Source: Tepidibacillus fermentans
Lineage (GTDB): Bacteria > Bacillota > Bacilli > Tepidibacillales > Tepidibacillaceae
Reading direction: 5' to 3'
NCBI RefSeq assembly: GCF_004342885.1
Contig: NZ_SMAB01000004.1
Coordinates: forward strand, 62,001 to 126,000
Length of the DNA stretch: 64,000 nucleotides
Shown: one piece after another, positions 28,261-36,814 of the stretch
Layout of the letters: each line of letters starts with the position of its first letter
Position numbering within the stretch: the stretch's first letter is position 1
The notes under the pieces: generated by a model
The model's input: the letters and a program-made list of their open reading frames with translations, nothing else
Told to the model about the DNA's origin: nothing
Databases searched by the model: none
Position numbers and translations under genes: made by a program

Positions 28261-29373
28261 TTAATTTTGCATGATAAAATCTTTTTCGGCCTTTTCATCT
28301 TGATCAAAGATATGGAGAATCTCATATTTTGTATTTCTTTGTGCAGGAATATGCCCCGTTTCACGAATGAGTTGAATGATTAAATTTGTATTTACTTTAT
28401 GTGTTGTACCTGCTGCTGATACAACATTTTCTTCCATCATGGTACTCCCAAAATCATTGCAACCGTAAAATAGAGATTGTTTACCAACTTCCGCTCCCAT
28501 CGTCACCCATGAGGATTGAATGTTAGGAATATTATCCAACATCAGTCGGCTAATGGCTACTGTTTTCAAATATTCTTCAGGCGTTACTTTTTCTGCTTTT
28601 AAGTTCGTATTATCAGGTTGAAATGTCCATGGAATAAACGCAAGAAATCCACCTGTTTCATCCTGAGCTTCACGAATTCGAATTAAATGTAGAGCGCGTT
28701 CTTCCATCGATTCACCAAAGCCAATCACCATTGTACCTGTCGTCGTCATTCCAATCTTATTTGCTGTTTTCATCACCTTGATCCAATCTTTCCAAGAACC
28801 TTTCTTTTTGCTAATTTTCATCCTCGTACGATCATCAAGAATTTCTGCTCCTGCTCCAGGTAAAGAATCAAGCCCTGCCTCATGCAACAATCGGATCGTT
28901 TCTTCTAAAGTAAGACCAGATATTTCTTTCATTTTCAAAATTTCCGCCGGCGAAAAAGAGTGCATATGTATATTTGGAAAATGCCGTTTAATCTCCCTTA
29001 ATAAATTAAGATAATAATCAAATGGTAAATTGGGATGGGTTCCCCCTTGCATTAATACTTCCGTACCACCAACATCCACGAGTTCTTGAATCTTATGTAA
29101 AATTTCCTCATTCGATAGTACATAAGCGCCTTCTTCTCCTGGCTTTTTATAAAAGGCACAAAAACGACAATAGGTATCACAAACATTGGAATAGTTGATA
29201 TTTCTGCCAATGACAAAGGTCGTAATCGGTTCTGGATGGAGTCGTTTTTTGATCTCATTGGCTGCTTGACCGATTTTTTCAACCTCATTACTCTCAAATA
29301 GTTCTATTCCATCTTCCAGCGTTAATCGTTCTCCATTTAACGCTTTTTCTAAAATTTGATCGATATGCGACAT
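28261..29373 (-). CDS. mqnC: Cyclic dehypoxanthinyl futalosine synthase MqnC
   Basis: A 370-residue radical SAM enzyme with the cluster cysteines C65-X3-C69-X2-C72. Further MqnC signatures are LMQGGTHPNLPF, FIPWTFQPDNT and QSSWVTMG, which separate it from MqnE. It makes cyclic DHFL in the futalosine route to menaquinone. GGGAG precedes the ATG. Other mqn genes are outside the window. Confidence 0.88.
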   Translation of the reverse strand: MSHIDQILEKALNGERLTLEDGIELFESNEVEKIGQAANEIKKRLHPEPITTFVIGRNINYSNVCDTYCRFCAFYKKPGEEGAYVLSNEEILHKIQELVDVGGTEVLMQGGTHPNLPFDYYLNLLREIKRHFPNIHMHSFSPAEILKMKEISGLTLEETIRLLHEAGLDSLPGAGAEILDDRTRMKISKKKGSWKDWIKVMKTANKIGMTTTGTMVIGFGESMEERALHLIRIREAQDETGGFLAFIPWTFQPDNTNLKAEKVTPEEYLKTVAISRLMLDNIPNIQSSWVTMGAEVGKQSLFYGCNDFGSTMMEENVVSAAGTTHKVNTNLIIQLIRETGHIPAQRNTKYEILHIFDQDEKAEKDFIMQN

Positions 29374-29532
29374 ATTTCTCCCTCCACGATGTCCAAATCA
29401 CTCATTTCCATCGTAACATAAACCAGAAAATTTGCCTATATTTCAGGGGTATTCATCAGGACCTTAATGATATTTATCACTGTTAAAGTAGTATAAGATA
29501 TGGTTAGCTTTACATGATATGGAGGTTTAAAT

Positions 29533-29640
29533 ATGTCATGATATTCAACAAATGATTCAACAACATGAACTTGTAAATAGCCAACACGACGAATTCGCAA
29601 AACTAGTATTCAACAGCTAGAATTGGCAATTAAAAAATAA
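29533..29640 (+). pseudogene. Possible degraded small ORF
   Basis: An excellent ribosome binding site (ATGGAGG) precedes an ATG at 29533, but the frame meets TGA at the third codon. A second frame, open from the ATG at 29552, reads MIQQHELVNSQHDEFAKLV and then ends at TAG, while a shift after CTAGT continues IQQLELAIKK to TAA at 29640. Together this looks like a small protein broken by two indels; identity unknown, possibly a Spo0E-like regulator, but that is only a guess. Rest of the 340-bp gap 29374-29713 holds nothing I can recognise. Confidence 0.35.
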
Positions 29641-29713
29641 TAAAGAGATAAAACAAAAAAAACCCACATCATATTCAAATGAGGGGTAATTTTTATGTAA
29701 TATTCAAAATAAA

Positions 29714-29802
29714 TGGTGCCGAGGACCGGACTTGAACCGGTACGGTAGTCACCTACCGCAGGATTTTAAGTCCTGTGCGTCTGCCAATTCCGCCACCCCG
29801 GC
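29714..29802 (-). tRNA. tRNA-Leu (anticodon UAA)
   Basis: The minus strand folds as a class II tRNA with acceptor GCCGGGG/CCTCGGC, anticodon loop CTTAAAA (UAA), a long variable arm and T arm GGTTCAAGTCC; CCA is encoded. First of three tRNAs in a row on the minus strand. Confidence 0.96.
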
Positions 29803-29816
29803 AGTTTAAGATAATA

Positions 29817-29891
29817 TGGAGCGGACGACGGGATTCGAACCCGCGACCCTCGCCTTGGCAAGGCGATACTCTACCACTGAGCCACGTCCGC
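29817..29891 (-). tRNA. tRNA-Gly (anticodon GCC)
   Basis: Acceptor GCGGACG/CGTCCGC, anticodon stem with TTGCCAA loop (GCC), T loop GGTTCGAATCC, encoded CCA. Located 14 nt from tRNA-Leu. Confidence 0.96.
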
Positions 29892-29934
29892 ATACTAGAT
29901 GTGAGAAGTGAGGAGTTTGATGCTTGATAAAAAA

Positions 29935-30010
<76 letters not shown>

Positions 30011-30075
30011 TTTTTTCGGACAAAAATTATGTTATCATTTCTCAAATTTCATGTCAACGTTTTTAAAAAATTTTT

Positions 30076-30354
30076 TTACTTTTCCTGACTATTATTATTC
30101 TTTCTATTAGCTACATATTCCATTGTATTTTTCCCTGTAGAATAAATTCCTATAGCTACAACACCATCACGTATTCCCTGCCTAATCGCATCGATTACTG
30201 CATGATCGCCAAATAGAATCGTATTCGCGATATTTAAAAGTACAATCAATACAAGTGCCGTCCAAGCTCGCATTTTTTTATGGATATGAAGCTTTTCGCT
30301 TATTATTGGTGTTAAAGAAATGGCCATTGCAATGATAATACCGATATCAATCAT
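30076..30354 (-). CDS. Small membrane protein, holin-like
   Basis: The 92-residue protein has a good GGGAGGGG ribosome binding site, two to three hydrophobic segments (about 3-18, 29-48 and 58-74) and a charged Asn-rich tail (NRKNNNSQEK). Size and topology recall phage-type holins, but there is no endolysin or other phage gene nearby. I do not assign a function. Confidence 0.55.
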   Translation of the reverse strand: MIDIGIIIAMAISLTPIISEKLHIHKKMRAWTALVLIVLLNIANTILFGDHAVIDAIRQGIRDGVVAIGIYSTGKNTMEYVANRKNNNSQEK

Positions 30355-30663
30355 CCGTACCCCTCCCTTAAATTATCTTTTGATTTATTATATGTACATC
30401 TTTTTTTCTCTCCTATGTATTTGTCTATTAATTTTTGTCTATAGATATTTTTAGAAAATTATAATCAGTATTTTATTATAATGCCTAAAAACCATTGGAA
30501 TTTTGTCTAAACTTGTATAAAATATTTGTTAGAGAATTAACGTCTATAATCTTTGTTTATAAGAATTTTAATTCTAATCATAATAAGTTCATTATTGAAC
30601 AAAGATGAATTGGACGTCTCAAATGATTTAAGAGAGAAAAAGCAATAAGGAGGGTAAAAAGAA

Positions 30664-31803
30664 ATGGCTAAAAACATTGTAATCCTTGGCGGTGGTACTG
30701 GCGGTACAATGGTAGCGAACCACTTAGCAAAAGGATTAAAGCATGACATTAAAAAAGGTGATGTGAAAATCACCATGATCACAAATGCAGAGGAACATAT
30801 TTATCAGCCTGGTTGGTTATTTGTCGCTTTTGGTCTTCAACATCCTGAGCACTACATCAAAAAACAAAGAGCAATTACACATCCTAGTATAAATCTTGTG
30901 ATTGCAGAAGCAACCAAAATTGACAAAGACAAAAAAGTCGTACATACCAACAAAGGTGATTTCTCCTATGATTATTTGGTCATTGGTACAGGAGCAGTTC
31001 CTCGTTTCGATTTGATCCCTGGATTGCCAGAAGCAGGGGACGATTTCTATTCACCAGAAGGTGCTCTTAAATTAAGAGAGAAAATCACCAACTTCAAGGG
31101 TGGAAAAATTTTGATTACTATGGGTATGCCCCATAAATGTCCAGTTGCACCTATAGAGTTTTATCTCATGGCACATGAATTCTTTGAAAAGAAAGGAATT
31201 CGTGATAAGGTTGAACTTGTTTATACTTACCCATTAGAAACTGTACACTCTGCAGCTAATGTAGCAGCTTGGTATAAACCTCAAATGGAAAAACGTAATA
31301 TCCGTTACGTAACCGAATTCGTTCCTGCAAAAGTTGATCCTCAAAAGAAAATCCTTTACTCCAAAGATGGCAAAGAAGAATCTTTTGACTTGTTAGTATC
31401 TATCCCACCTCATCGTGGTGCAAAAGTGATTTTTGACTCTGGCCTAGGAAATGAAATGGGCTTTATTCCTGTTAACCAGTATACATTAAAGGCCATCAAC
31501 GATAACTATATTTACGTGATTGGTGACGCTACTGCATTACAAATTAGTAAAGCTGGTTCTACCGCTCACTATGAGTCTGAATACGTCGCTAAGAATATCG
31601 AACAGGAGCTACACGGTCAAACACCTACCAACTTCTATGATGGTAAAGTATTCTGCTTCATTGAGGCGGGTCTAGAAGAAGGAACATACATCAATATGGA
31701 TTACAATCATCCGCCAAATCCAGTTCCACAATCTGCAATGATCCATTGGTTTAAACATGCATTTAATGAAATGTATTGGATGACAGCTCGGGGACTATTA
31801 TAG
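30664..31803 (+). CDS. sqr: Sulfide:quinone oxidoreductase-type flavoprotein
   Basis: The 379-residue FAD enzyme has the dinucleotide motif ILGGGTGGTMVANHL (about 7-21) and the second FAD segment YIYVIGDATA (about 282-291). It has only two cysteines, C159 (MPHKCPVAPIE) and C331 (KVFCFIEAG), matching the redox pair of SQR; the third cysteine of many SQRs is absent. It oxidises sulfide and passes electrons to (mena)quinone at the membrane. GGAGGG precedes the ATG. The 309-bp upstream gap has a TATAAT at 30545 but no certain -35 and no CstR-type operator. The next gene is DUF1641. Confidence 0.85.
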   Translation: MAKNIVILGGGTGGTMVANHLAKGLKHDIKKGDVKITMITNAEEHIYQPGWLFVAFGLQHPEHYIKKQRAITHPSINLVIAEATKIDKDKKVVHTNKGDFSYDYLVIGTGAVPRFDLIPGLPEAGDDFYSPEGALKLREKITNFKGGKILITMGMPHKCPVAPIEFYLMAHEFFEKKGIRDKVELVYTYPLETVHSAANVAAWYKPQMEKRNIRYVTEFVPAKVDPQKKILYSKDGKEESFDLLVSIPPHRGAKVIFDSGLGNEMGFIPVNQYTLKAINDNYIYVIGDATALQISKAGSTAHYESEYVAKNIEQELHGQTPTNFYDGKVFCFIEAGLEEGTYINMDYNHPPNPVPQSAMIHWFKHAFNEMYWMTARGLL

Positions 31804-31819
31804 AAAGGGGTGTTGAAAA

Positions 31820-32227
31820 ATGAGTGTTGCAAATGAACAACAATTACAATTAACCGCGGAAGAAATGGCAATGGTCAAAGAATTATTGCAAACTCTTAGC
31901 GTTTTAAAGGAAAAAAATGTATTAAAAGATCTAGTAGAATTAGCTACTTTTGTTTCAAGTGCAACTAGAGCTTTAAATACAGGTGCAGTTATTAAATTAG
32001 CAGCGATTGCAGGTACAGCGATGGAATATGGTGATCGTGTTTTTGCAGATATCGGTGGTATGGACACTATTGACAAACTACTTGATGCTGTTGAAGAGAC
32101 TCAACAACAAATTAAAGATGATACCTCTAAAGTAGGTATTGGCTCTTTATTAAAGCTATTAAAAGATCCTGGAGTTCAAAAAGCTCTAAAATTTGTGCTA
32201 ACCCTATCCAAAAATTTATCAAAATAA
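31820..32227 (+). CDS. DUF1641 family protein
   Basis: The 135-residue helical protein follows sqr by 16 nt with AAAGGGGTG as ribosome binding site. The pattern ...LVELATFVSSATRALNTGAVIKL and LLKDPGVQKALKFVLTL is typical of DUF1641, often found next to SQR-like or formate dehydrogenase genes. It probably acts with SQR, perhaps in membrane association; no activity is known. Confidence 0.82.
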   Translation: MSVANEQQLQLTAEEMAMVKELLQTLSVLKEKNVLKDLVELATFVSSATRALNTGAVIKLAAIAGTAMEYGDRVFADIGGMDTIDKLLDAVEETQQQIKDDTSKVGIGSLLKLLKDPGVQKALKFVLTLSKNLSK

Positions 32228-32243
32228 TCTTCATTTGAAACAA

Positions 32244-32285
32244 AACCCCTTTTTAACGAAGCTGGTTAAAAGGGGGTTTATCTTT
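32244..32285 (+). terminator. Terminator of sqr-DUF1641
   Basis: AACCCC...TTAAC/GTTAA...GGGGGTT stem followed by TATCTTTT. Confidence 0.7.
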
Positions 32286-32422
32286 TAGATTCGTATAGGG
32301 AATTTTGTTCTTGTATACGCCCAATTGAAAAATTAGTTATAAATCCCCGAACAGGTGTAATTTTCTTCTATTTTCATCGAATTTAAGCGGTTTCATACAG
32401 GAAAAAGCAGAAAATTAATCGA

Positions 32423-32451
32423 TTGACATCGCACCTGTAAAGTAGTAAAGT
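32423..32451 (+). promoter_or_regulatory. Promoter of pheA-ilvE
   Basis: TTGACA and TAAAGT with a 17-bp spacer, 35 bp before the pheA ATG. The spacer contains CACCTGT, the complement of an ACAGGTG at 32351, which may or may not be a regulatory pair. Confidence 0.6.
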
Positions 32452-32486
32452 TTATAAAAATCAAAACCTTCTGAAGGAGATGAAAA

Positions 32487-33365
32487 ATGTCAAAAAAGAT
32501 TGCATTCTTAGGTCCACATGGAACATTCACAGAAGAAGCTGCCCATTCCATTTTTGAAAATGATCAAGTACAATATATTTCTTTTGGTAGTATTCCAGAT
32601 GTCCTTGATGCTGTTGCCATGAAGAAGGTTGATTATGCAGTTGTTCCATTAGAAAATTCAATAGAAGGCTCTGTTAATCTAACCCTTGATTGGATCATTC
32701 ATGAAATGGAATTACCTATATTAGCTGAGCTGGTATTACCGATTGCTCAACATTTATTCGTTTCAACAGCTCAATCTTCCATTTCTCTTTCACAGATTCA
32801 AAGAATATATTCGCATCCTCAAGCAATTGCCCAGTGTCGTCGCTTTATACATAACCATCTAACACATGCTGAGATCATCTATACAAATAGTACGGCAGAA
32901 GCAGCAGAAACCGTTAGCGAAAATCCTGAAAAACCATGGGCTGCTATAGGTACACGACTGGCGAAAGAACTTTATTCATTAACTTTTTTGAAAGAGAGTA
33001 TCGAAGATTATAAAGATAATTACACCCGTTTTATTGTCGTGGGAGAAAATCCATTACAGTTAAGATCAACACAAACTCCTTCATATCGTACCATGATCCT
33101 TGTTACACTACCAAAAGATTATCCTGGAGCCTTATATCAAGTTTTAGCAGCTTTCGCTTGGAGGAAAATCAACCTATCGCGAATTGAATCCAGACCTACT
33201 AAGAAAGGGCTTGGAAACTACTATTTTATTATTGACATTGAACAGAAAATGGACGACGTCTTACTACCTGGGGCCTTTGCTGAAATTGAGGCTTTAGGAT
33301 GTCAAATACGAATCTTAGGAAGTTATCCGTATGATGTGAAAACAAAAGATGAAGTTCACTCTTGA
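32487..33365 (+). CDS. pheA: Prephenate dehydratase
   Basis: The 292-residue enzyme makes phenylpyruvate from prephenate. It has the periplasmic-binding-like catalytic fold (AFLGPHGTFTEEAA at the N-terminus, NYTRFIVVG with the Thr-Arg-Phe motif at about 174-182) and a C-terminal ACT domain with the ESRPTKKGLGNYYF Phe-binding element for feedback inhibition. It lacks a chorismate mutase domain. AAGGAGA precedes the ATG. An aminotransferase gene follows. Confidence 0.96.
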   Translation: MSKKIAFLGPHGTFTEEAAHSIFENDQVQYISFGSIPDVLDAVAMKKVDYAVVPLENSIEGSVNLTLDWIIHEMELPILAELVLPIAQHLFVSTAQSSISLSQIQRIYSHPQAIAQCRRFIHNHLTHAEIIYTNSTAEAAETVSENPEKPWAAIGTRLAKELYSLTFLKESIEDYKDNYTRFIVVGENPLQLRSTQTPSYRTMILVTLPKDYPGALYQVLAAFAWRKINLSRIESRPTKKGLGNYYFIIDIEQKMDDVLLPGAFAEIEALGCQIRILGSYPYDVKTKDEVHS

Positions 33366-33426
33366 TTATTTCTTTTGGTCTCGTAAATTATCAAAATATT
33401 TTAAATTATTTCAAGGGGGAAAAATT

Positions 33427-34332
33427 ATGCCTGATTGGATCTATATGAACGGGAAATACGTAAAAAAGGAAGATGCAAAAGTTTCAGTATTTGACCATGG
33501 GTTTTTATATGGGGATGGAATTTTTGAAGGAATTCGTGTATATAACGGAAATGTTTTTCGATTAGATGAACATATTAAGCGACTTTACGATTCTGCAAAG
33601 TCGATTATGCTCGAAATTGGAATGACTCCAGAAGAAATGACAGAAGCAGTCGTTGCAACCGTTCGAAAGAATAATTATCGTGATGCCTATATAAGACTTG
33701 TTGTTTCTCGTGGTGTAGGCGATTTAGGATTAGATCCTTACAAATGTGAGAAACCAGAAGTGATTATTATTGTTCAACCCCTTGCACTATTTCCAAAGGA
33801 ACATTACGAAAAAGGGATACGGATTGTTACGGTTCCAACAAGAAGAAATACGCCAGATGCTCTAAATCCACAGATTAAATCATTAAACTATCTCAATAAT
33901 GTTCTTGTAAAGATTGAGGCAAATCGTGCAGGTGCCAGTGAAGCTTTAATGTTAAATGCAAATGGTTATGTAGCTGAGGGGTCAGGGGACAATATCTTTA
34001 TTGTAAAAAATGGTGTACTCTATACTCCACCTACGTATCTCGGTGCACTTGAAGGAATTACCCGAAAAGCCATCATGGATATCGCAAAAAAATTGGGGTA
34101 TCAAGTGATCGAACAACCATTTACACGTCATGATGTGTATGTTGCAGATGAGGTATTGTTAACAGGAACAGCCGCCGAGGTGATTGCAGTTATTGATGTA
34201 GATGGTAGACAAATTGGTGAGGGAGTTCCTGGGCCAATTACCAAACATCTATTAACAGAGTTTCGGAAAATTGTTCAAATTGAAGGTACAAAGGTTTACC
34301 AAGATCTAGAACAAAAAGCACAAATTCTATAA
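33427..34332 (+). CDS. ilvE: Branched-chain amino acid aminotransferase
   Basis: The ATG at 33427 has AAGGGGGA upstream; 301 residues. A longer reading through the pheA stop was rejected. It is a class IV PLP enzyme, with FDHGFLYGDGIFEGIRVY near the N-terminus, catalytic Lys in QIKSLNYLNN and the phosphate-binding LTGTAAEV. It transaminates Leu, Ile and Val, and related enzymes accept phenylpyruvate; the position after pheA fits that. A D-amino acid transaminase is the main alternative but less likely. Confidence 0.88.
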   Translation: MPDWIYMNGKYVKKEDAKVSVFDHGFLYGDGIFEGIRVYNGNVFRLDEHIKRLYDSAKSIMLEIGMTPEEMTEAVVATVRKNNYRDAYIRLVVSRGVGDLGLDPYKCEKPEVIIIVQPLALFPKEHYEKGIRIVTVPTRRNTPDALNPQIKSLNYLNNVLVKIEANRAGASEALMLNANGYVAEGSGDNIFIVKNGVLYTPPTYLGALEGITRKAIMDIAKKLGYQVIEQPFTRHDVYVADEVLLTGTAAEVIAVIDVDGRQIGEGVPGPITKHLLTEFRKIVQIEGTKVYQDLEQKAQIL

Positions 34333-34353
34333 TGTGAATGTGAACAACGATAC

Positions 34354-34389
34354 CAAAAGTCTACATGCTTTAAGCAAGTAGACTTTTTT
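34354..34389 (+). terminator. Terminator of pheA-ilvE
   Basis: AAAAGTCTAC/GTAGACTTTT stem followed by TTTTTT, seven nt before the convergent aminotransferase stop. Confidence 0.85.
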
Positions 34390-34396
34390 CATGGAT

Positions 34397-35569
34397 TTAT
34401 ATCTTTCTCTTCAAAATTCCACTTCGATCAATCAATTGAATCGCTCTTTTCAATTTTTCCTCTGATTGAACTAAAGCAATCCGTACATACCCCTCTCCTT
34501 GTGCGCCAAACGCATTTCCAGGAGTTACCACAACACCAGCTTTGATCAATTCTAATGCAAATTCCTTTGAAGCCCAACCTTTAGGGATTTCGGCCCAAAC
34601 AAACATGGTAGCTGGTGGTTTATCCACATGCCACCCGATCGCTGATAACCCATCCACTAATACATCCCGACGATCCTGATAGATTTTCGCATTTTTTGTC
34701 AAAAATTCGGAATCATCTTTTAAAGCAGTAGCTGCTGCCTTTTGAATCGGTAAAAAGGTTCCATAATCTAGATTCGATTTCACTTTCGCTATTTCTTCAA
34801 TAATTTCTTCATTTCCAACAATATAACCGATACGAGCTCCTGCCATGTTAAAACTTTTTGATAGAGAATTAAATTCAATGCTAACTTCTTTCGCCCCGTC
34901 AATTTCTAAAAAACTAATTTTCTGATGTCCATCAAAAATTAATTCGGAATAAGCAAAATCATGAATCACAATGATCTCGTATTTTCTTGCAAATTGAACA
35001 ACTTCCTCGAAAAATTCCTTTGTCGCTAAAGCAGGAACTGGATTACCTGGGAAATTTAAAATCATTACTTTTGCTTTTCTTGCAATCTCTTCAGGGATCT
35101 CATCAAGACGTGGTAAAAATTGATATTCTTTTTTTAATGGCATTGGATAGAGTGTAGCACTCGCAAGATGAACCCCTGCTTCATAAGCCGTATAACCTGG
35201 ATCTGGAACAAGAATCACATCACCAGGATCAGCAAAGATCATCGGTAGATGAACTAGGCCATCCTGAGAACCCATAAGCTGTAAAACCTCTTTTTTGGGA
35301 TTCAGTTGAACGGAAAACCTTTTATGATAATAATCAGCCACTGCTTCATGAAACTCATCTGTTCCCTTTAGTGCATATCCGTATTGAGTTGGATCCTTTA
35401 CCGCATCGACCAAAGCTTCCATTACATATACAGGTGGTGGTAAGTCAGGACTACCAACACTTAAATCGATCACTTCTAAACCTTGTTCGATTCGTTGTTT
35501 TTTGTAATTGGCTAACTCAGAAAAAACATTCGTTTGGAAAACCTTCACCCGATCTGATATTGAAATCAT
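34397..35569 (-). CDS. Class I/II PLP-dependent aminotransferase (LL-DAP/aspartate-type)
   Basis: The ATG at 35569 has GGGGGAG upstream; 390 residues. Recognisable parts are LSVGSPDLPPP, NFPGNPVPA (with P-G-N-P), DFAYSELIF and the lysine motif SLSKSFNMAGARIGY. This resembles LL-diaminopimelate or PatA/AlaT-type aminotransferases. The substrate cannot be fixed. Convergent with ilvE. Confidence 0.8.
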   Translation of the reverse strand: MISISDRVKVFQTNVFSELANYKKQRIEQGLEVIDLSVGSPDLPPPVYVMEALVDAVKDPTQYGYALKGTDEFHEAVADYYHKRFSVQLNPKKEVLQLMGSQDGLVHLPMIFADPGDVILVPDPGYTAYEAGVHLASATLYPMPLKKEYQFLPRLDEIPEEIARKAKVMILNFPGNPVPALATKEFFEEVVQFARKYEIIVIHDFAYSELIFDGHQKISFLEIDGAKEVSIEFNSLSKSFNMAGARIGYIVGNEEIIEEIAKVKSNLDYGTFLPIQKAAATALKDDSEFLTKNAKIYQDRRDVLVDGLSAIGWHVDKPPATMFVWAEIPKGWASKEFALELIKAGVVVTPGNAFGAQGEGYVRIALVQSEEKLKRAIQLIDRSGILKRKI

Positions 35570-35702
35570 ACTCACTCCCCCAATAGAACCCAATACTAAA
35601 CCATTATTTTGAATAAATAATCAAAATATTTACATATATATTACGATAAAGTTTCTTGAAAAACTAGTAGAAAACACGGTTTCTATTGTGGATTAGTAGA
35701 CA

Positions 35703-35742
35703 TAAAAAAAGCAAGGTATGTATATTACATAACCCCTTGCTA
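35703..35742 (-). terminator. Terminator after tRNA-Ala
   Basis: AGCAAGG/CCTTGCT with a TTTTTTT run on the minus strand. Confidence 0.8.
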
Positions 35743-35758
35743 TTACTGGCTTTATTTA

Positions 35759-35834
35759 TGGTGGAGCATAGGGGGCTCGAACCCCTGACCTCTACGCTGC
35801 CAGCGTAGCGCTCTCCCAGCTGAGCTAATGCCCC
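35759..35834 (-). tRNA. tRNA-Ala (anticodon GGC)
   Basis: Acceptor GGGGCAT/ATGCTCC, anticodon loop CTGGCAG (GGC), T loop GGTTCGAGCCC and encoded CCA. It lies 50 nt downstream of dnaI on the same strand, with no terminator between, so it may be part of the dnaB-dnaI transcript. Confidence 0.95.
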
Positions 35835-35884
35835 ATTTGAACAATAAAGATTATAGCATGTCCATTTTGGACACGCAAGTCCTT

Positions 35885-36814
35885 TTATCCAACGTATTCT
35901 TTTCTCCGATTAGGCCCATCGAGAAAATAAGGTACGGTATAATGACGAATTCTCTCCATGATCCGTTTCGCTTTCAGCTCTTCAATTCCACCTTTGTTCG
36001 AATAGGATAAGTGTTCTTCTAGATCATCATAATTCAAATTCGAGGTATACAAAGTATGCAACCCTTTTACCATTCTGGCTTGGAGAATTGCTCCCAGAAT
36101 TTCATCTCTTTCCCATTGAGAGATCGTTTCTGCCCCAATATCATCTAAGATTAGAACCTCAATCTCTTTCAATAATTTCATTTTCTCATGTAATGATTGA
36201 TCTTGGATTGAGTTTTTTATTTCCCGGAAAAAGTCAGGAACATAAATCATCAATGTCGATATCCCTTTGTCCGCTAGTAGTTTTGCTGTTGCAGCCATTA
36301 GATGACTTTTTCCTACTCCTAATGGACCATAGAGATAGATCCCTTTTTGTTTCTTACCTGCTTGTAGATTAGCGATGAACATCAATAACGCTTTTATGAC
36401 CTCTTGTCTTTCAACAGTTTTGTCTAGATCTTTAAATGAAGCATTAAGTACATCCTTCGCAATATATTGACTATGAAACAATTTTTCTTTATAGATTTGT
36501 TCTTGATGTTGAATCAAATAATGACATTTCGTCAAACTAGATTGAATTTGTCCATAGGAAAAATTCAAACGTGTATAATGCCCTTTTAGAAGGTTTTGAC
36601 AATTGTCTAGTCCCTTACACATTTCACAATGTTTTTTTTCTTCAATATATTGATATAGCTGATTAAAAGCAGGTAATATTTGATCTTTTGTAAGTTGATT
36701 ACGTTCAATCATTCCTTGTAATTCAGGATGATGTTCAAAATATTGCAACCAATTTTGTTGATCAATCAGTAGATGAGGGAGCATTTCACTTAATACTTCT
36801 CCTAAACGGTTCAT
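35885..36814 (-). CDS. dnaI: Primosomal helicase loader DnaI
   Basis: The 309-residue AAA+ ATPase has an N-terminal zinc domain with C63, C66 and C72, Walker A GPLGVGKS at about 163-170 and Walker B LILDDIGAE. It loads the replicative helicase DnaC at the origin together with DnaB and DnaD. It overlaps the end of dnaB by 4 nt, so translation is coupled. Confidence 0.96.
   Translation of the reverse strand: MNRLGEVLSEMLPHLLIDQQNWLQYFEHHPELQGMIERNQLTKDQILPAFNQLYQYIEEKKHCEMCKGLDNCQNLLKGHYTRLNFSYGQIQSSLTKCHYLIQHQEQIYKEKLFHSQYIAKDVLNASFKDLDKTVERQEVIKALLMFIANLQAGKKQKGIYLYGPLGVGKSHLMAATAKLLADKGISTLMIYVPDFFREIKNSIQDQSLHEKMKLLKEIEVLILDDIGAETISQWERDEILGAILQARMVKGLHTLYTSNLNYDDLEEHLSYSNKGGIEELKAKRIMERIRHYTVPYFLDGPNRRKEYVG

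Noticed and set aside
30076-30354. Prophage remnant based on a holin-like protein
   Set aside because: No other phage gene, attachment site or endolysin lies around it.
32351-32438. ACAGGTG/CACCTGT pair around the pheA promoter
   Set aside because: Seven-base complement 75 bp apart; one copy lies in the promoter spacer, but no known regulator fits, so I keep it only as a note.
33349-33426. Longer reading of ilvE overlapping pheA
   Set aside because: The extra residues are not homologous, and AAGGGGGA stands before the ATG at 33427.
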